From assembly GCA_003512805.1 (NCBI GenBank), contig DOOK01000201.1, positions 5,685-11,602 of the forward strand: a stretch of 5,918 nucleotides of DNA, in the 5' to 3' direction. Below the pieces are notes generated by a model. The model saw only the letters and a list, made by a program, of their open reading frames with translations. It ran no database searches and was not told where the DNA came from. A program made the translations under genes and the position numbers. Each line of letters starts with the position of its first letter. Position 1 is the first letter of the stretch. The DNA is from Erwinia sp. (GTDB lineage Bacteria > Pseudomonadota > Gammaproteobacteria > Enterobacterales > Enterobacteriaceae). Below, piece after piece: positions 1-5,712 of the stretch.

Positions 1-325
1 CCGGCACCGCCAGCGCCAGCACGGCAACCGGTGGAAAAGTTTGCCCTGCAGCTACCAGCGTTTCCACCACCGAGCGAAACGCCTTCCCCGCCTGACGAGT
101 AACCGCAATCCCCGCGCCCAACCCGATGACCACCGCAGCAAAGCTGGATAAAGCCACCAGCCGGATATGTGCCAGCGTCAGTCGGATAAAGCTTTCCTGC
201 TGGTAAAGCGGTCTGTCGAGCTGGGGAAAAGCGCGTGCGAACAGTGGGCCGCTATAGGGCATCAGCAGCAGCAGCGCCACGAACAGCAACACCAGCCAGA
301 GAAGCGGATCGCGGAGCAGGCGCAT
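1..325 (-). CDS. yehW: YehW-like osmoprotectant ABC permease, 5' part (runs off left edge)
   Basis: About 108 N-terminal residues of an inner-membrane permease are visible; the rest lies beyond the window edge. My translation starts [20 protein letters not shown], continues with [14 protein letters not shown] and RPLYQQESF, and ends with [20 protein letters not shown]. As I recall it, E. coli YehW matches this closely along the whole stretch, including the [10 protein letters not shown] segment. YehW is one of two permeases of the YehZYXW (OsmF) glycine-betaine-type importer. The first hydrophobic segment is at about residues 8-23, and a second begins near residue 57. The ATG at 323-325 lies one base past the TAA (327-329) of the upstream ATPase gene, as expected for the yehX-yehW junction. 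What is odd is that yehZ, yehY and the 5' part of yehX are absent upstream, so this permease may lack its partners. Whether the gene is intact beyond the edge cannot be seen. Confidence 0.92.
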   Translation of the reverse strand, partial: MRLLRDPLLWLVLLFVALLLLMPYSGPLFARAFPQLDRPLYQQESFIRLTLAHIRLVALSSFAAVVIGLGAGIAVTRQAGKAFRSVVETLVAAGQTFPPVAVLALAVP

Positions 326-326
326 G

Positions 327-1283
327 TTATTGCTGCCTCTGCCGCAGCAAATCGGCAAAATGCAGCACGCCGAGCGGCTGTTGATTTCTGTCCCGCACCG
401 CCAGCCGGTCGGTACCGCGTGCAATAAACAGCGACAGAGCTTCACGCAGCGTCAGCGTTTCCGCAATACTCTCTTCCTCCAGCCATTCGCCGCGCCGGGC
501 CGCCTCACCCACCAGCCCCAGCGAGAGCAAACGAATCCCCCACTCGCTTTGGCCGAAAAAGCGACGGACGAAATCGTTGACCGGCTTGGTCAGCAGCGCC
601 GTCGGCGTGCCCTGTTGCACCACTTTGCCGCCGTCCATTAACACCAGCCGGTCGGCCAACGCCAGCGCCTCATCAATATCGTGCGTGACCAGCACTATCG
701 TCTTGCCGGAAAGGCGATGGATCCGGGCAATTTCCTGCTGAAGCGTGGCGCGAGTGACCGGATCGAGCGCGCCGAACGGTTCGTCCATCAATAACACTTC
801 CGGATCGGCCGCCAGCGCCCTCGCTACGCCAATGCGCTGCTGTTGCCCGCCGGAAAGCTGATGCGGATAGCGATCGGCCAGCGCCGGGTCCAGGCCGACA
901 TGGCGGAACCCTTGCTCAATGCGCTCATTGATATCGCGCACCTTCAGCATTTTCAGGGGTTCTGCCAGCGTGCGCTTCAGACGATGGCGCGGATGCAGCG
1001 AAGCATAGGGGTCCTGAAAGACCATCTGTACATCCTGGCGTAGCTGTCCGGTAAAGGGTTTACCGGGCGTAGCCTGATGGCCAGCCAGCGTCATCGTGCC
1101 CTGCCAGCTTGGGTTCAGGCCAGCCATAACCCACAGCAGCGATGATTTGCCGCAGCCGGAAGGGCCTACCAGCCCGAAGCACTCACCGGCCGTGACCTGA
1201 AGTGACACATCGTGCACCACGGTCCGTTGTTCATAGCCCTGGCGGTGCGCGACGCTAAGATTTTGTAAATCAATCATGCTCAC
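327..1283 (-). CDS. Chimeric ABC ATPase: peptide-importer (OppF/DppF-type) N-terminus fused to YehX C-terminus
   Basis: This 318-residue cytoplasmic ATPase has a complete motif set: Walker [10 protein letters not shown] (40-48), Q-loop Q90, signature LSGGQ (143-147), Walker B LLMDE (164-168), D-loop ALD (172-174) and switch H201. Up to about residue 111 it is a peptide/nickel-type subunit; [12 protein letters not shown] and TLAEPLKML are hallmarks of that family. From QQQR (147-150) on it is Yeh[39 protein letters not shown], then [26 protein letters not shown] and HFADLL all match E. coli YehX as I recall it. Residues 112-146 fit either parent. The GTG at 1281-1283 has GGAGG six bases upstream and overlaps the first ATPase gene by 14 bases; the in-frame ATG at 1275-1277 is the alternative start. 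The gene sits where the importer's second ATPase belongs and directly precedes yehW. It probably still hydrolyses ATP. Which permeases it serves is inference; the peptide pair is favoured. Confidence 0.9.
   Translation of the reverse strand: MSMIDLQNLSVAHRQGYEQRTVVHDVSLQVTAGECFGLVGPSGCGKSSLLWVMAGLNPSWQGTMTLAGHQATPGKPFTGQLRQDVQMVFQDPYASLHPRHRLKRTLAEPLKMLKVRDINERIEQGFRHVGLDPALADRYPHQLSGGQQQRIGVARALAADPEVLLMDEPFGALDPVTRATLQQEIARIHRLSGKTIVLVTHDIDEALALADRLVLMDGGKVVQQGTPTALLTKPVNDFVRRFFGQSEWGIRLLSLGLVGEAARRGEWLEEESIAETLTLREALSLFIARGTDRLAVRDRNQQPLGVLHFADLLRQRQQ
843..953 (-). other. Probable recombination junction between peptide ATPase gene and yehX
   Basis: This is the interval within which the breakpoint of the chimeric ATPase must lie. 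It spans codons 111 (end of unmistakable peptide-family sequence, EPL..K) to 147 (start of unmistakable YehX sequence, QQQR). The segment encoding RYPHQLSGG (846-872) is so conserved across ABC ATPases that either parent could have supplied it, making it the likeliest crossover site. The reading frame is preserved through it. The family assignments on each side come from remembered family motifs, and the exact breakpoint cannot be fixed without the parental genes. Confidence 0.7.
847..863 (-). repeat. 17-bp direct repeat copy 1 (signature motif of the chimeric ATPase)
   Basis: On the minus strand this reads CATCAGCTTTCCGGCGG, encoding H-Q-L-S-G-G of the ABC signature. The identical 17 bases occur in the first ATPase gene at 1646-1662, in the same codon phase, and both flanks diverge at the next base. 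It is conserved coding sequence rather than a mobile repeat, but it shows how much identity two ABC ATPase genes can share exactly at the inferred junction. Confidence 0.85.
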
Positions 1284-2118
1284 GGTAAGCCTCCAGCGCG
1301 GCGCGATCCAACGTTGGCAGCAATGTCCCTTGGGTAGCCTTACTCGGGCGGCAGGACCATAGCGTACGCGTATAGGGATGCGTAGCCTGCGGCAGATTAG
1401 CGGCGGGTAGGGTATCCAGAATGTTGCCCTGATACATCACCATCACACGCTCACAATGTTCCGAAACCTGCTGCAAATCGTGGCTGATCAGCAGCAGTCC
1501 CATATTCCTTTGTTCTACCAGCCGACGGATCAGCGCCAGTACCTGATCGCGCATGGCGTGATCCAGTGCGGACGTTGGCTCGTCGGCGATCAGAAATTGC
1601 GGATCGGCAATGAGCGCAATGGCCAGCATCACGCGCTGGCCCATACCGCCGGAAAGCTGATGGGGGTAGCGCTGCATCAGTTGTGCAGGCTGCGGCAGGC
1701 CTACCGCATCCAGCATCTCACAAACTTTCTCTTTGATCTCGGCGCGGCTGAGGCGAGCGTGCAGCTTTAGCGGCTCCGCCACCTGCCAGCCGATGGTGCG
1801 CATCGGATTCAGGGCATATTTCGGATCCTGCATCACCATAGCCAGCTTGCTGCCGCGTAGCTGGCTCCAGCGGCTTTCGCTCAGCGTCAGCGCGTTTTCA
1901 CCCGCCACGCTAAGGGTTGAAGCCTCTAAGTGCAGGGCAGGAGAGAGCAGGCCCATCAGGCTGCGTGCGGTCAACGATTTGCCGGAGCCGGATTCACCTA
2001 CCAGCGCCACGCGCTCGCGGCCCAGCGTAAAGCTAATGTCTTTAACCAGCGCCACCCCGGCAGCGCTGCTTATTGTGAGATTTTCCGCCACAACCAGCGG
2101 GGTTGAATCAGTCGGCAT
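1270..2118 (-). CDS. Peptide/nickel-type ABC importer, first ATP-binding subunit (DppD/OppD-like)
   Basis: This cytoplasmic ATPase energises the binding-protein-dependent importer encoded just upstream. Numbering from the ATG at 2116-2118 gives 282 residues. Walker A is GESGSGKS (41-48), the Q-loop is MQDPKYALNP (Q97), the signature is LSGGMGQR (155-162), Walker B is LIADEP (176-181) and the switch histidine is in SHD (H213). The C-terminal HPYTRTL (247-253) is typical of the oligopeptide/dipeptide ATPase family. I chose the ATG at 2116-2118 because the homologous core (PLVVAENLTIS) begins right after it and it overlaps the upstream permease by 11 bases, suggesting translational coupling. An in-frame ATG ten codons further upstream (2146-2148) is possible, but neither start has a strong Shine-Dalgarno sequence. 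The stop lies inside the next ATPase gene. Unlike its neighbour, it looks like one family from end to end. Substrate unknown. Confidence 0.9.
   Translation of the reverse strand: MPTDSTPLVVAENLTISSAAGVALVKDISFTLGRERVALVGESGSGKSLTARSLMGLLSPALHLEASTLSVAGENALTLSESRWSQLRGSKLAMVMQDPKYALNPMRTIGWQVAEPLKLHARLSRAEIKEKVCEMLDAVGLPQPAQLMQRYPHQLSGGMGQRVMLAIALIADPQFLIADEPTSALDHAMRDQVLALIRRLVEQRNMGLLLISHDLQQVSEHCERVMVMYQGNILDTLPAANLPQATHPYTRTLWSCRPSKATQGTLLPTLDRAALEAYREHD
1290..1294 (-). promoter_or_regulatory. Ribosome binding site GGAGG for the chimeric ATPase gene
   Basis: GGAGG on the minus strand lies six bases before the GTG at 1281-1283 and twelve before the ATG at 1275-1277. The spacing favours GTG as the start. 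It sits inside the 3' end of the first ATPase gene, as expected for coupled genes. Confidence 0.6.
1646..1662 (-). repeat. 17-bp direct repeat copy 2 (signature motif of the first ATPase)
   Basis: The minus strand reads CATCAGCTTTCCGGCGG, identical to 847-863. It encodes H-Q-L-S-G-G in the first ATPase gene. A crossover between the two copies would be in frame and delete 799 bp, the same type of event proposed for the origin of the chimeric neighbour. Confidence 0.85.
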
Positions 2119-2965
2119 TTCGGGTATCCAGTCGGTCACGCAGGCCATCGCCCGTCAGGTTAAAAGCCAGGCTGGCAAACAGGATCGCACCGCCCGGCGC
2201 GGCGGCTACCCACCACTGGTCAAAGATGACCTTGCTGCCTTCAGCCACCATTGAGCCCCATTCGGCCGTTGGCGGCTGTACGCCCATGCCCAGAAAGCCG
2301 AGGCCGGCGGCGGACAGGATAATCCCGCCCAGGCTCAGCGCCGCGCGCACGACGGCGCTGGGCAGGCAGAGCGGCAAAATATGGCCGAACATCAGGCGCA
2401 GGCCGTTAATGCCCTGCATTCTGGCGGCAGCGAGGTAATCACTGCGGCGCAGCGCCAGCGTTTCGGCGCGAGCCTGGCGAGCAAAAGGCGGCCAGCTGGT
2501 CAGCGCCAGCGCCAGCGCACCGTTAAGCAGGCCCGGGCCAAGCATGGCTACCAGCGCCAGAGCAATCACCAGGTTAGGCAGCGAAAGGAAAATATCGGTA
2601 ATGCGCATCAGCACGCGTTCTGTCCAGCCACCCAGATAGCCCGCACAAATGCCTACCAGCATCCCGACCGGGATAGTTAACAGCAGGATGAGCGAGACCA
2701 GCAGCAGCGTGGGGCGAGAGCCATAAATCACGCGGGAAAGCAGATCGCGGCCAAACCCATCGGTACCCAGCCAGTGCGCGGAGGAAGGCGGCAGCAGGCG
2801 CGCTGAAATAATCTGCGCATTAGGATCGAAAGGTGCCAGCAGTGGCGCAAACAGCGCGGCCAGCAGCAGGATAGCCACCAGCGTCCCGCCGATAGCCAAT
2901 GATGTGACGCGTGGACGGCGGCGGCGCGGCGCAGCAACTTCAATATCGGAAAGATTTTGCGTCAT
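2108..2965 (-). CDS. Peptide/nickel-type ABC importer permease (DppC-like)
   Basis: This inner-membrane permease subunit has 285 residues, a normal length for the DppC/OppC family. A basic cytoplasmic N-terminus (PRRRRPR, 13-19) precedes the first membrane segment (about 22-45). The family motif HWLGTDGFGRDLLSRVIYG (64-82) follows, then several hydrophobic helices (about 85-110, 130-155 and 205-225, with another near 255-270). The cytoplasmic EAA-type loop that docks on the ATPases is AAARMQGINGLRLMFGHILP (179-198). The frame stays open upstream to 3115, but that part lies inside the preceding permease gene and does not resemble a permease. The ATG at 2963-2965 forms an ATGA overlap with the upstream stop and is the credible start. 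It presumably pairs with the DppB-like permease to form the channel. Confidence 0.93.
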   Translation of the reverse strand: MTQNLSDIEVAAPRRRRPRVTSLAIGGTLVAILLLAALFAPLLAPFDPNAQIISARLLPPSSAHWLGTDGFGRDLLSRVIYGSRPTLLLVSLILLLTIPVGMLVGICAGYLGGWTERVLMRITDIFLSLPNLVIALALVAMLGPGLLNGALALALTSWPPFARQARAETLALRRSDYLAAARMQGINGLRLMFGHILPLCLPSAVVRAALSLGGIILSAAGLGFLGMGVQPPTAEWGSMVAEGSKVIFDQWWVAAAPGGAILFASLAFNLTGDGLRDRLDTRNAD

Positions 2966-4014
2966 CGTGTTCTCGGATCGGTGAGATAGGTTAACGCATC
3001 CGCCAGCGCGTTCAGCATAATGAAGCAGCCGCCAATCAACAGCGTAGAGCCGAGGATAGCTGGCGTATCGGACGCAAACAGGGCAGTAGTCATATAGCGA
3101 CCAACGCCGGGCCACGCGAAGACGGTTTCAGTCAGCACCGATCCCTCCAGCAGCGTGGCATATGAGAGCGCCAGTACGGTAATAAGGGTACCGCGCACGT
3201 TAGGAAAAACGTGCAGTAATAGAATACGACCACGGCTGGCGCCTTTTGCTCTTGCCAGCGTGACGTACTCTTTACTGCTCTCTTCCAGCAGCGCAGCGCG
3301 CAGCAGACGAGTAATACCCGCCATCGCCAGCAGGCCTAATACCACTACCGGCAGCCACAGGTGCGCAATGGCGTTGCGGAACATTTCAGGATCGCCGGAG
3401 AGCCAGCTGTCGATCAGCACCAGGCCGGTTTTAGGCTCCAGCGTATAGATCCAGATATCATCCAGGCGACCAGGCCCGGCTGACCAGTGCAGCACGGCGT
3501 AAAACAGCAGCAGGCCGAGCAGGCCCAGCCAGAACACCGGTACGGAATAGCCGAGCAGCGAAATCAGACGAGCCAGATTGTCCACCAGGCTGCCCGGTTT
3601 CCAGGCCGCAATCAGCGCCAGCACAATGCCGAAAAACGCACCAAAAATCATGGCACAGGTAGCCAGCTCAATGGTGGCCGGAAACGTGCGCAGGAGATCG
3701 CTGGCCACGGGAGAATTCGTCAGGCGTGAAATGCCCAGGTCACCGTGCGCCAGATGGGTCAGATAATGCCAGAACTGCATCAGCAGCGGCTGATCAAGCC
3801 CCAGCTCCTGTCGAACCTGCGCGTAGGTTGATTCGCTGGCGTGATCGCCGGCAATCTGCAACACGGGATCGACTGGCGACAGGTGCGAAAGCGTAAAGGT
3901 GAAGGCGAGCAGACCGAGCAGGGTTACCGCCAGCGAAACCAGGCCGGTCGCCAGACGGCCACCGCGTAGCCAGAACAGCCGGGCGGACCCGGCTTCAGCG
4001 GTAAAACGCGCCAT
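2962..4014 (-). CDS. Peptide/nickel-type ABC importer permease (DppB-like)
   Basis: This 350-residue inner-membrane permease is of the DppB/OppB family, which typically runs to about 305-350 residues. The first membrane helix is at about residues 22-42, followed by a periplasmic stretch with QELGLDQPLLMQFWHYL (69-85) and HGDLGISRLTNSPV (90-103), both typical of the family. Further helices lie at about 115-137, 150-175 and 220-235, with others near 275-295 and 320-340. The ATPase-docking EAA loop is EYVTLARAKGASRGRILLLH (249-268). The sequence VFAWPGVGRYM (298-308) and the C-terminal YLTDPR (343-348) are also family hallmarks. The start codon shares one base with the binding-protein stop (TAATG), and the stop overlaps the DppC-like gene's start by four bases, so the genes are almost certainly co-translated. 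A hydrophilic insert around residues 176-215 makes it somewhat longer than the shorter members. Substrate not identifiable. Confidence 0.93.
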   Translation of the reverse strand: MARFTAEAGSARLFWLRGGRLATGLVSLAVTLLGLLAFTFTLSHLSPVDPVLQIAGDHASESTYAQVRQELGLDQPLLMQFWHYLTHLAHGDLGISRLTNSPVASDLLRTFPATIELATCAMIFGAFFGIVLALIAAWKPGSLVDNLARLISLLGYSVPVFWLGLLGLLLFYAVLHWSAGPGRLDDIWIYTLEPKTGLVLIDSWLSGDPEMFRNAIAHLWLPVVVLGLLAMAGITRLLRAALLEESSKEYVTLARAKGASRGRILLLHVFPNVRGTLITVLALSYATLLEGSVLTETVFAWPGVGRYMTTALFASDTPAILGSTLLIGGCFIMLNALADALTYLTDPRTR

Positions 4015-5579
4015 TACTTACTAACCTGGCTGTAGTAGACCATATCCGGGTTAATACCCTGCACATAACCTTTAAGGTTGGCGCGCAACGCAATCAGATT
4101 GCGTGCCTGCAGACCAATGACGTAAGGCGAGTTTTTCTGCACTTCACGCTGCATATTTTCATACAGTTTGATGCGCTTTTGCTTGTCGCTTTCCGCCGTG
4201 GCGGCCAGCGTCTGCTTGTTCAGCTCGGGGATATGCCAGTTAGAGCGCCAGGCCAGGGTTTTGCTGCCGTCTTCCGGGTTATAGGCAAAGGCGGAGGCGT
4301 TGGTGTTAGGATCGAAATAATCTGCGCCCCATGCGTTCAGGGTAGCTTCGTACTGATGCGCCTTCACGGCCGTCGCGACTTCGGTGCTGATGCCTGGAAT
4401 GAGCTGAACCTTCACGCCACCGCGTGCAAAGCTTGCCTGCAATGCCTGAGCAATATCCAGGTAAGGCGGCTGGTTGCTGACGCTCAGTTTAAAGGTGACA
4501 TTTTTCAGGCCCGCTTTCGCCAGGATCGCTTTCGCTTTTTCCGGATCGAAAGTGTAAGGGTTATCGTTCAGCGCGCCCAAAAAGCCCTGCGGCAGGAACG
4601 ACTGATGCACCTGGAACTGTCCTTTTAACAGGTCATCCGCGATACCTTTATAATCAAACAGGTAGCGAGAAGCTTCCCAGAATGCCGGGTTTTTCAGCGC
4701 CGGACTGGCGTCGATATTAAACTGCATGTAATAGAGCGAGGCCATTGGCACCGCCATCGGCTTCACGTCCGTTTTGCCTTTAAGCGACGCCATCTGATCC
4801 GCGCCCAGGTTACGGGCGATATCCGCATCGCCCTGCTCCAACAGCAGACGACGAGCGGCCGGTTCCGGCACGTTTTTAATCAGCACGTTTTTCAGTTTTG
4901 GCGCGCCTGCTGGCGAAGAAGCATTCGCGGAAAGCAGCAGCACTTCATGCGGAATATATTTACGGATCTGATAAGGGCCGCTGCCTGCGGAGTGCGCTAT
5001 CAGCCAGCTGTTGCCGAAGTCATTTTTTTGCGCATTAGCCATCACCGTTTTTTCATCCACAATAGACGAAACCGGCGCGGCAAGCAGGCTGAGCACGTAG
5101 GTCGGGCTGACGTCAGCCGTCCAGCTAATCTGCACGTGACTGTCGTCGATCTTCTTCAGATGCGAATCCACGTTCTCTTTGGTCCAACCCAGCTGGGTCA
5201 GGATGAAAGAGGGATCCAGGTTAAGCTTGACCACGCGTCCCAGAGAAAAGATGACATCTTCCGCACGCAGCGGATTGCCGGAAGCGAACTTCGCGCCGTC
5301 ACGTAAGGTAAACGTCAGGCTGCGGTTATCGCTGCCCGGCTGCCACGAGCTGGCCAGCGTGGGCTGCAGGTCAACAGGATTTTGCGGATCTGGCTGGACC
5401 AGACGCTGATAGAGATTGGTAAACGCCTGTACTGAGGTCAGTTCAAAGCCTTGTGCAGGATCGAAGCTGTTAGCATCATCAATAGACTGCGCAATAACCA
5501 GCGTATCCGGCGGCGTAGCGGCCTGTGCCGCAAAAGAACCTGCCAGCGCGACGGCAATGGCGGGAAGCAGAAGTTTCAT
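4014..5579 (-). CDS. Periplasmic solute-binding protein, family 5 (peptide/nickel/opine-type ABC importer)
   Basis: This 521-residue secreted binding protein captures the ligand in the periplasm and delivers it to the two permeases encoded downstream. A Sec signal peptide is evident: MK, a hydrophobic core (3-16), then AQA with probable cleavage after residue 20. There is no lipobox cysteine, so it should be a free periplasmic protein. Family-5 (DppA/OppA-like) hallmarks are SFDPAQGFE (38-46), FTLRDGAKFASGNPLRAEDV (90-109), GSGPYQI (199-205), YTFDPEKAKAILAKAG (342-357) and WGADYFDPN (417-425). The length is usual for the family. The ATG at 5577-5579 follows AAGGA at six bases and is directly followed by the signal peptide, so the start is secure. 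It is the first gene of the operon. The ligand cannot be deduced; peptides, opines, sugar conjugates and metal chelates all occur in this family. Confidence 0.95.
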   Translation of the reverse strand: MKLLLPAIAVALAGSFAAQAATPPDTLVIAQSIDDANSFDPAQGFELTSVQAFTNLYQRLVQPDPQNPVDLQPTLASSWQPGSDNRSLTFTLRDGAKFASGNPLRAEDVIFSLGRVVKLNLDPSFILTQLGWTKENVDSHLKKIDDSHVQISWTADVSPTYVLSLLAAPVSSIVDEKTVMANAQKNDFGNSWLIAHSAGSGPYQIRKYIPHEVLLLSANASSPAGAPKLKNVLIKNVPEPAARRLLLEQGDADIARNLGADQMASLKGKTDVKPMAVPMASLYYMQFNIDASPALKNPAFWEASRYLFDYKGIADDLLKGQFQVHQSFLPQGFLGALNDNPYTFDPEKAKAILAKAGLKNVTFKLSVSNQPPYLDIAQALQASFARGGVKVQLIPGISTEVATAVKAHQYEATLNAWGADYFDPNTNASAFAYNPEDGSKTLAWRSNWHIPELNKQTLAATAESDKQKRIKLYENMQREVQKNSPYVIGLQARNLIALRANLKGYVQGINPDMVYYSQVSK

Positions 5580-5585
5580 GACGTT

Positions 5586-5590
5586 TCCTT
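5586..5590 (-). promoter_or_regulatory. Ribosome binding site AAGGA of the binding-protein gene
   Basis: AAGGA on the minus strand lies six bases before the ATG at 5577-5579. It is the clearest Shine-Dalgarno spacing on a leading gene in the window and supports this ATG as the operon's first start. Confidence 0.7.
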
Positions 5591-5672
5591 ACCCTGTTTT
5601 AATTTGTTGGCGAGTGTAGATTACCTGCATACCGGATAAATAGTAGATTATCGGCTATCGATATGCGAAATA

Positions 5673-5700
5673 GTTATAAGTAAAACCTATTGGTTATAAA
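5673..5700 (-). promoter_or_regulatory. Candidate sigma-70 promoter of the importer operon
   Basis: On the minus strand TTTATA (5695-5700, 4 of 6 to TTGACA) and TATAAC (5673-5678, 5 of 6 to TATAAT) are separated by 16 bases, about 95 bases before the binding-protein ATG. An alternative -10 box, GATAAT (5647-5652), lies closer to the gene but has no convincing -35. The whole 133-bp spacer is AT-rich, so chance matches are likely. That a promoter lies somewhere here is more secure than which boxes it uses. Confidence 0.35.
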
Positions 5701-5709
5701 CACTAACCA
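5691..5709. repeat. Inverted repeat TGGTTA-N7-TAACCA in the intergenic spacer
   Basis: TGGTTA (5691-5696) and TAACCA (5704-5709) form a perfect 6-bp inverted repeat with a 7-base loop. A second, overlapping small palindrome, AACC-TATT-GGTT, occupies 5684-5695. The site lies four bases past the stop of the protease gene and overlaps the candidate -35 of the importer operon. It could be a weak terminator (the stem is AT-rich and, on the minus strand, no good T-run follows) or an operator for a repressor. Neither role is shown. Confidence 0.4.
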
Positions 5710-5712
5710 TTT

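Noticed and set aside
327..1283. Frameshift or two separate genes instead of one chimeric ATPase
   Set aside because: The frame is continuous, with all ABC motifs in correct order and normal spacing. There is no internal stop or new start with a ribosome binding site at the family switch.
1733..2254. Plus-strand open frame of 173 codons
   Set aside because: It is antisense to the first ATPase and DppC-like permease genes, which have clear motifs throughout. The composition (R, S and P rich) is that of a shadow frame in GC-rich DNA, and it has no recognisable domain.
2499..2520. Short tandem GCCAGC units in the DppC-like permease
   Set aside because: These are simply alternating Ala-Leu codons (ALALAL) in a membrane helix, not a regulatory or mobile repeat.
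154..2882. Three Chi-type octamers (GCTGGTGG on the minus strand at 154-161, 509-516 and 2875-2882)
   Set aside because: They were considered as stimulators of the recombination that made the chimera. Chi is common in enterobacterial coding DNA (CTG-GTG codons), and three in 5.9 kb on one strand is not clearly beyond expectation.
2966..3115. Upstream 50-codon extension of the DppC-like permease frame
   Set aside because: It lies inside the preceding permease gene, is rich in C, R, W and Y with no family similarity, and an ATGA-coupled ATG at 2963-2965 gives the normal N-terminus.
4179..4628. Plus-strand open frame of 149 codons
   Set aside because: It is antisense to the binding-protein gene, with no recognisable domain. 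The opposite strand encodes conserved family-5 sequence.
5673..5712. Rho-independent terminator after the CPBP protease gene
   Set aside because: The only hairpin has a 6-bp AT-rich stem and, in the direction of transcription, is followed by ATAGGTTTTAC rather than a proper T-run, so it is too weak to call.
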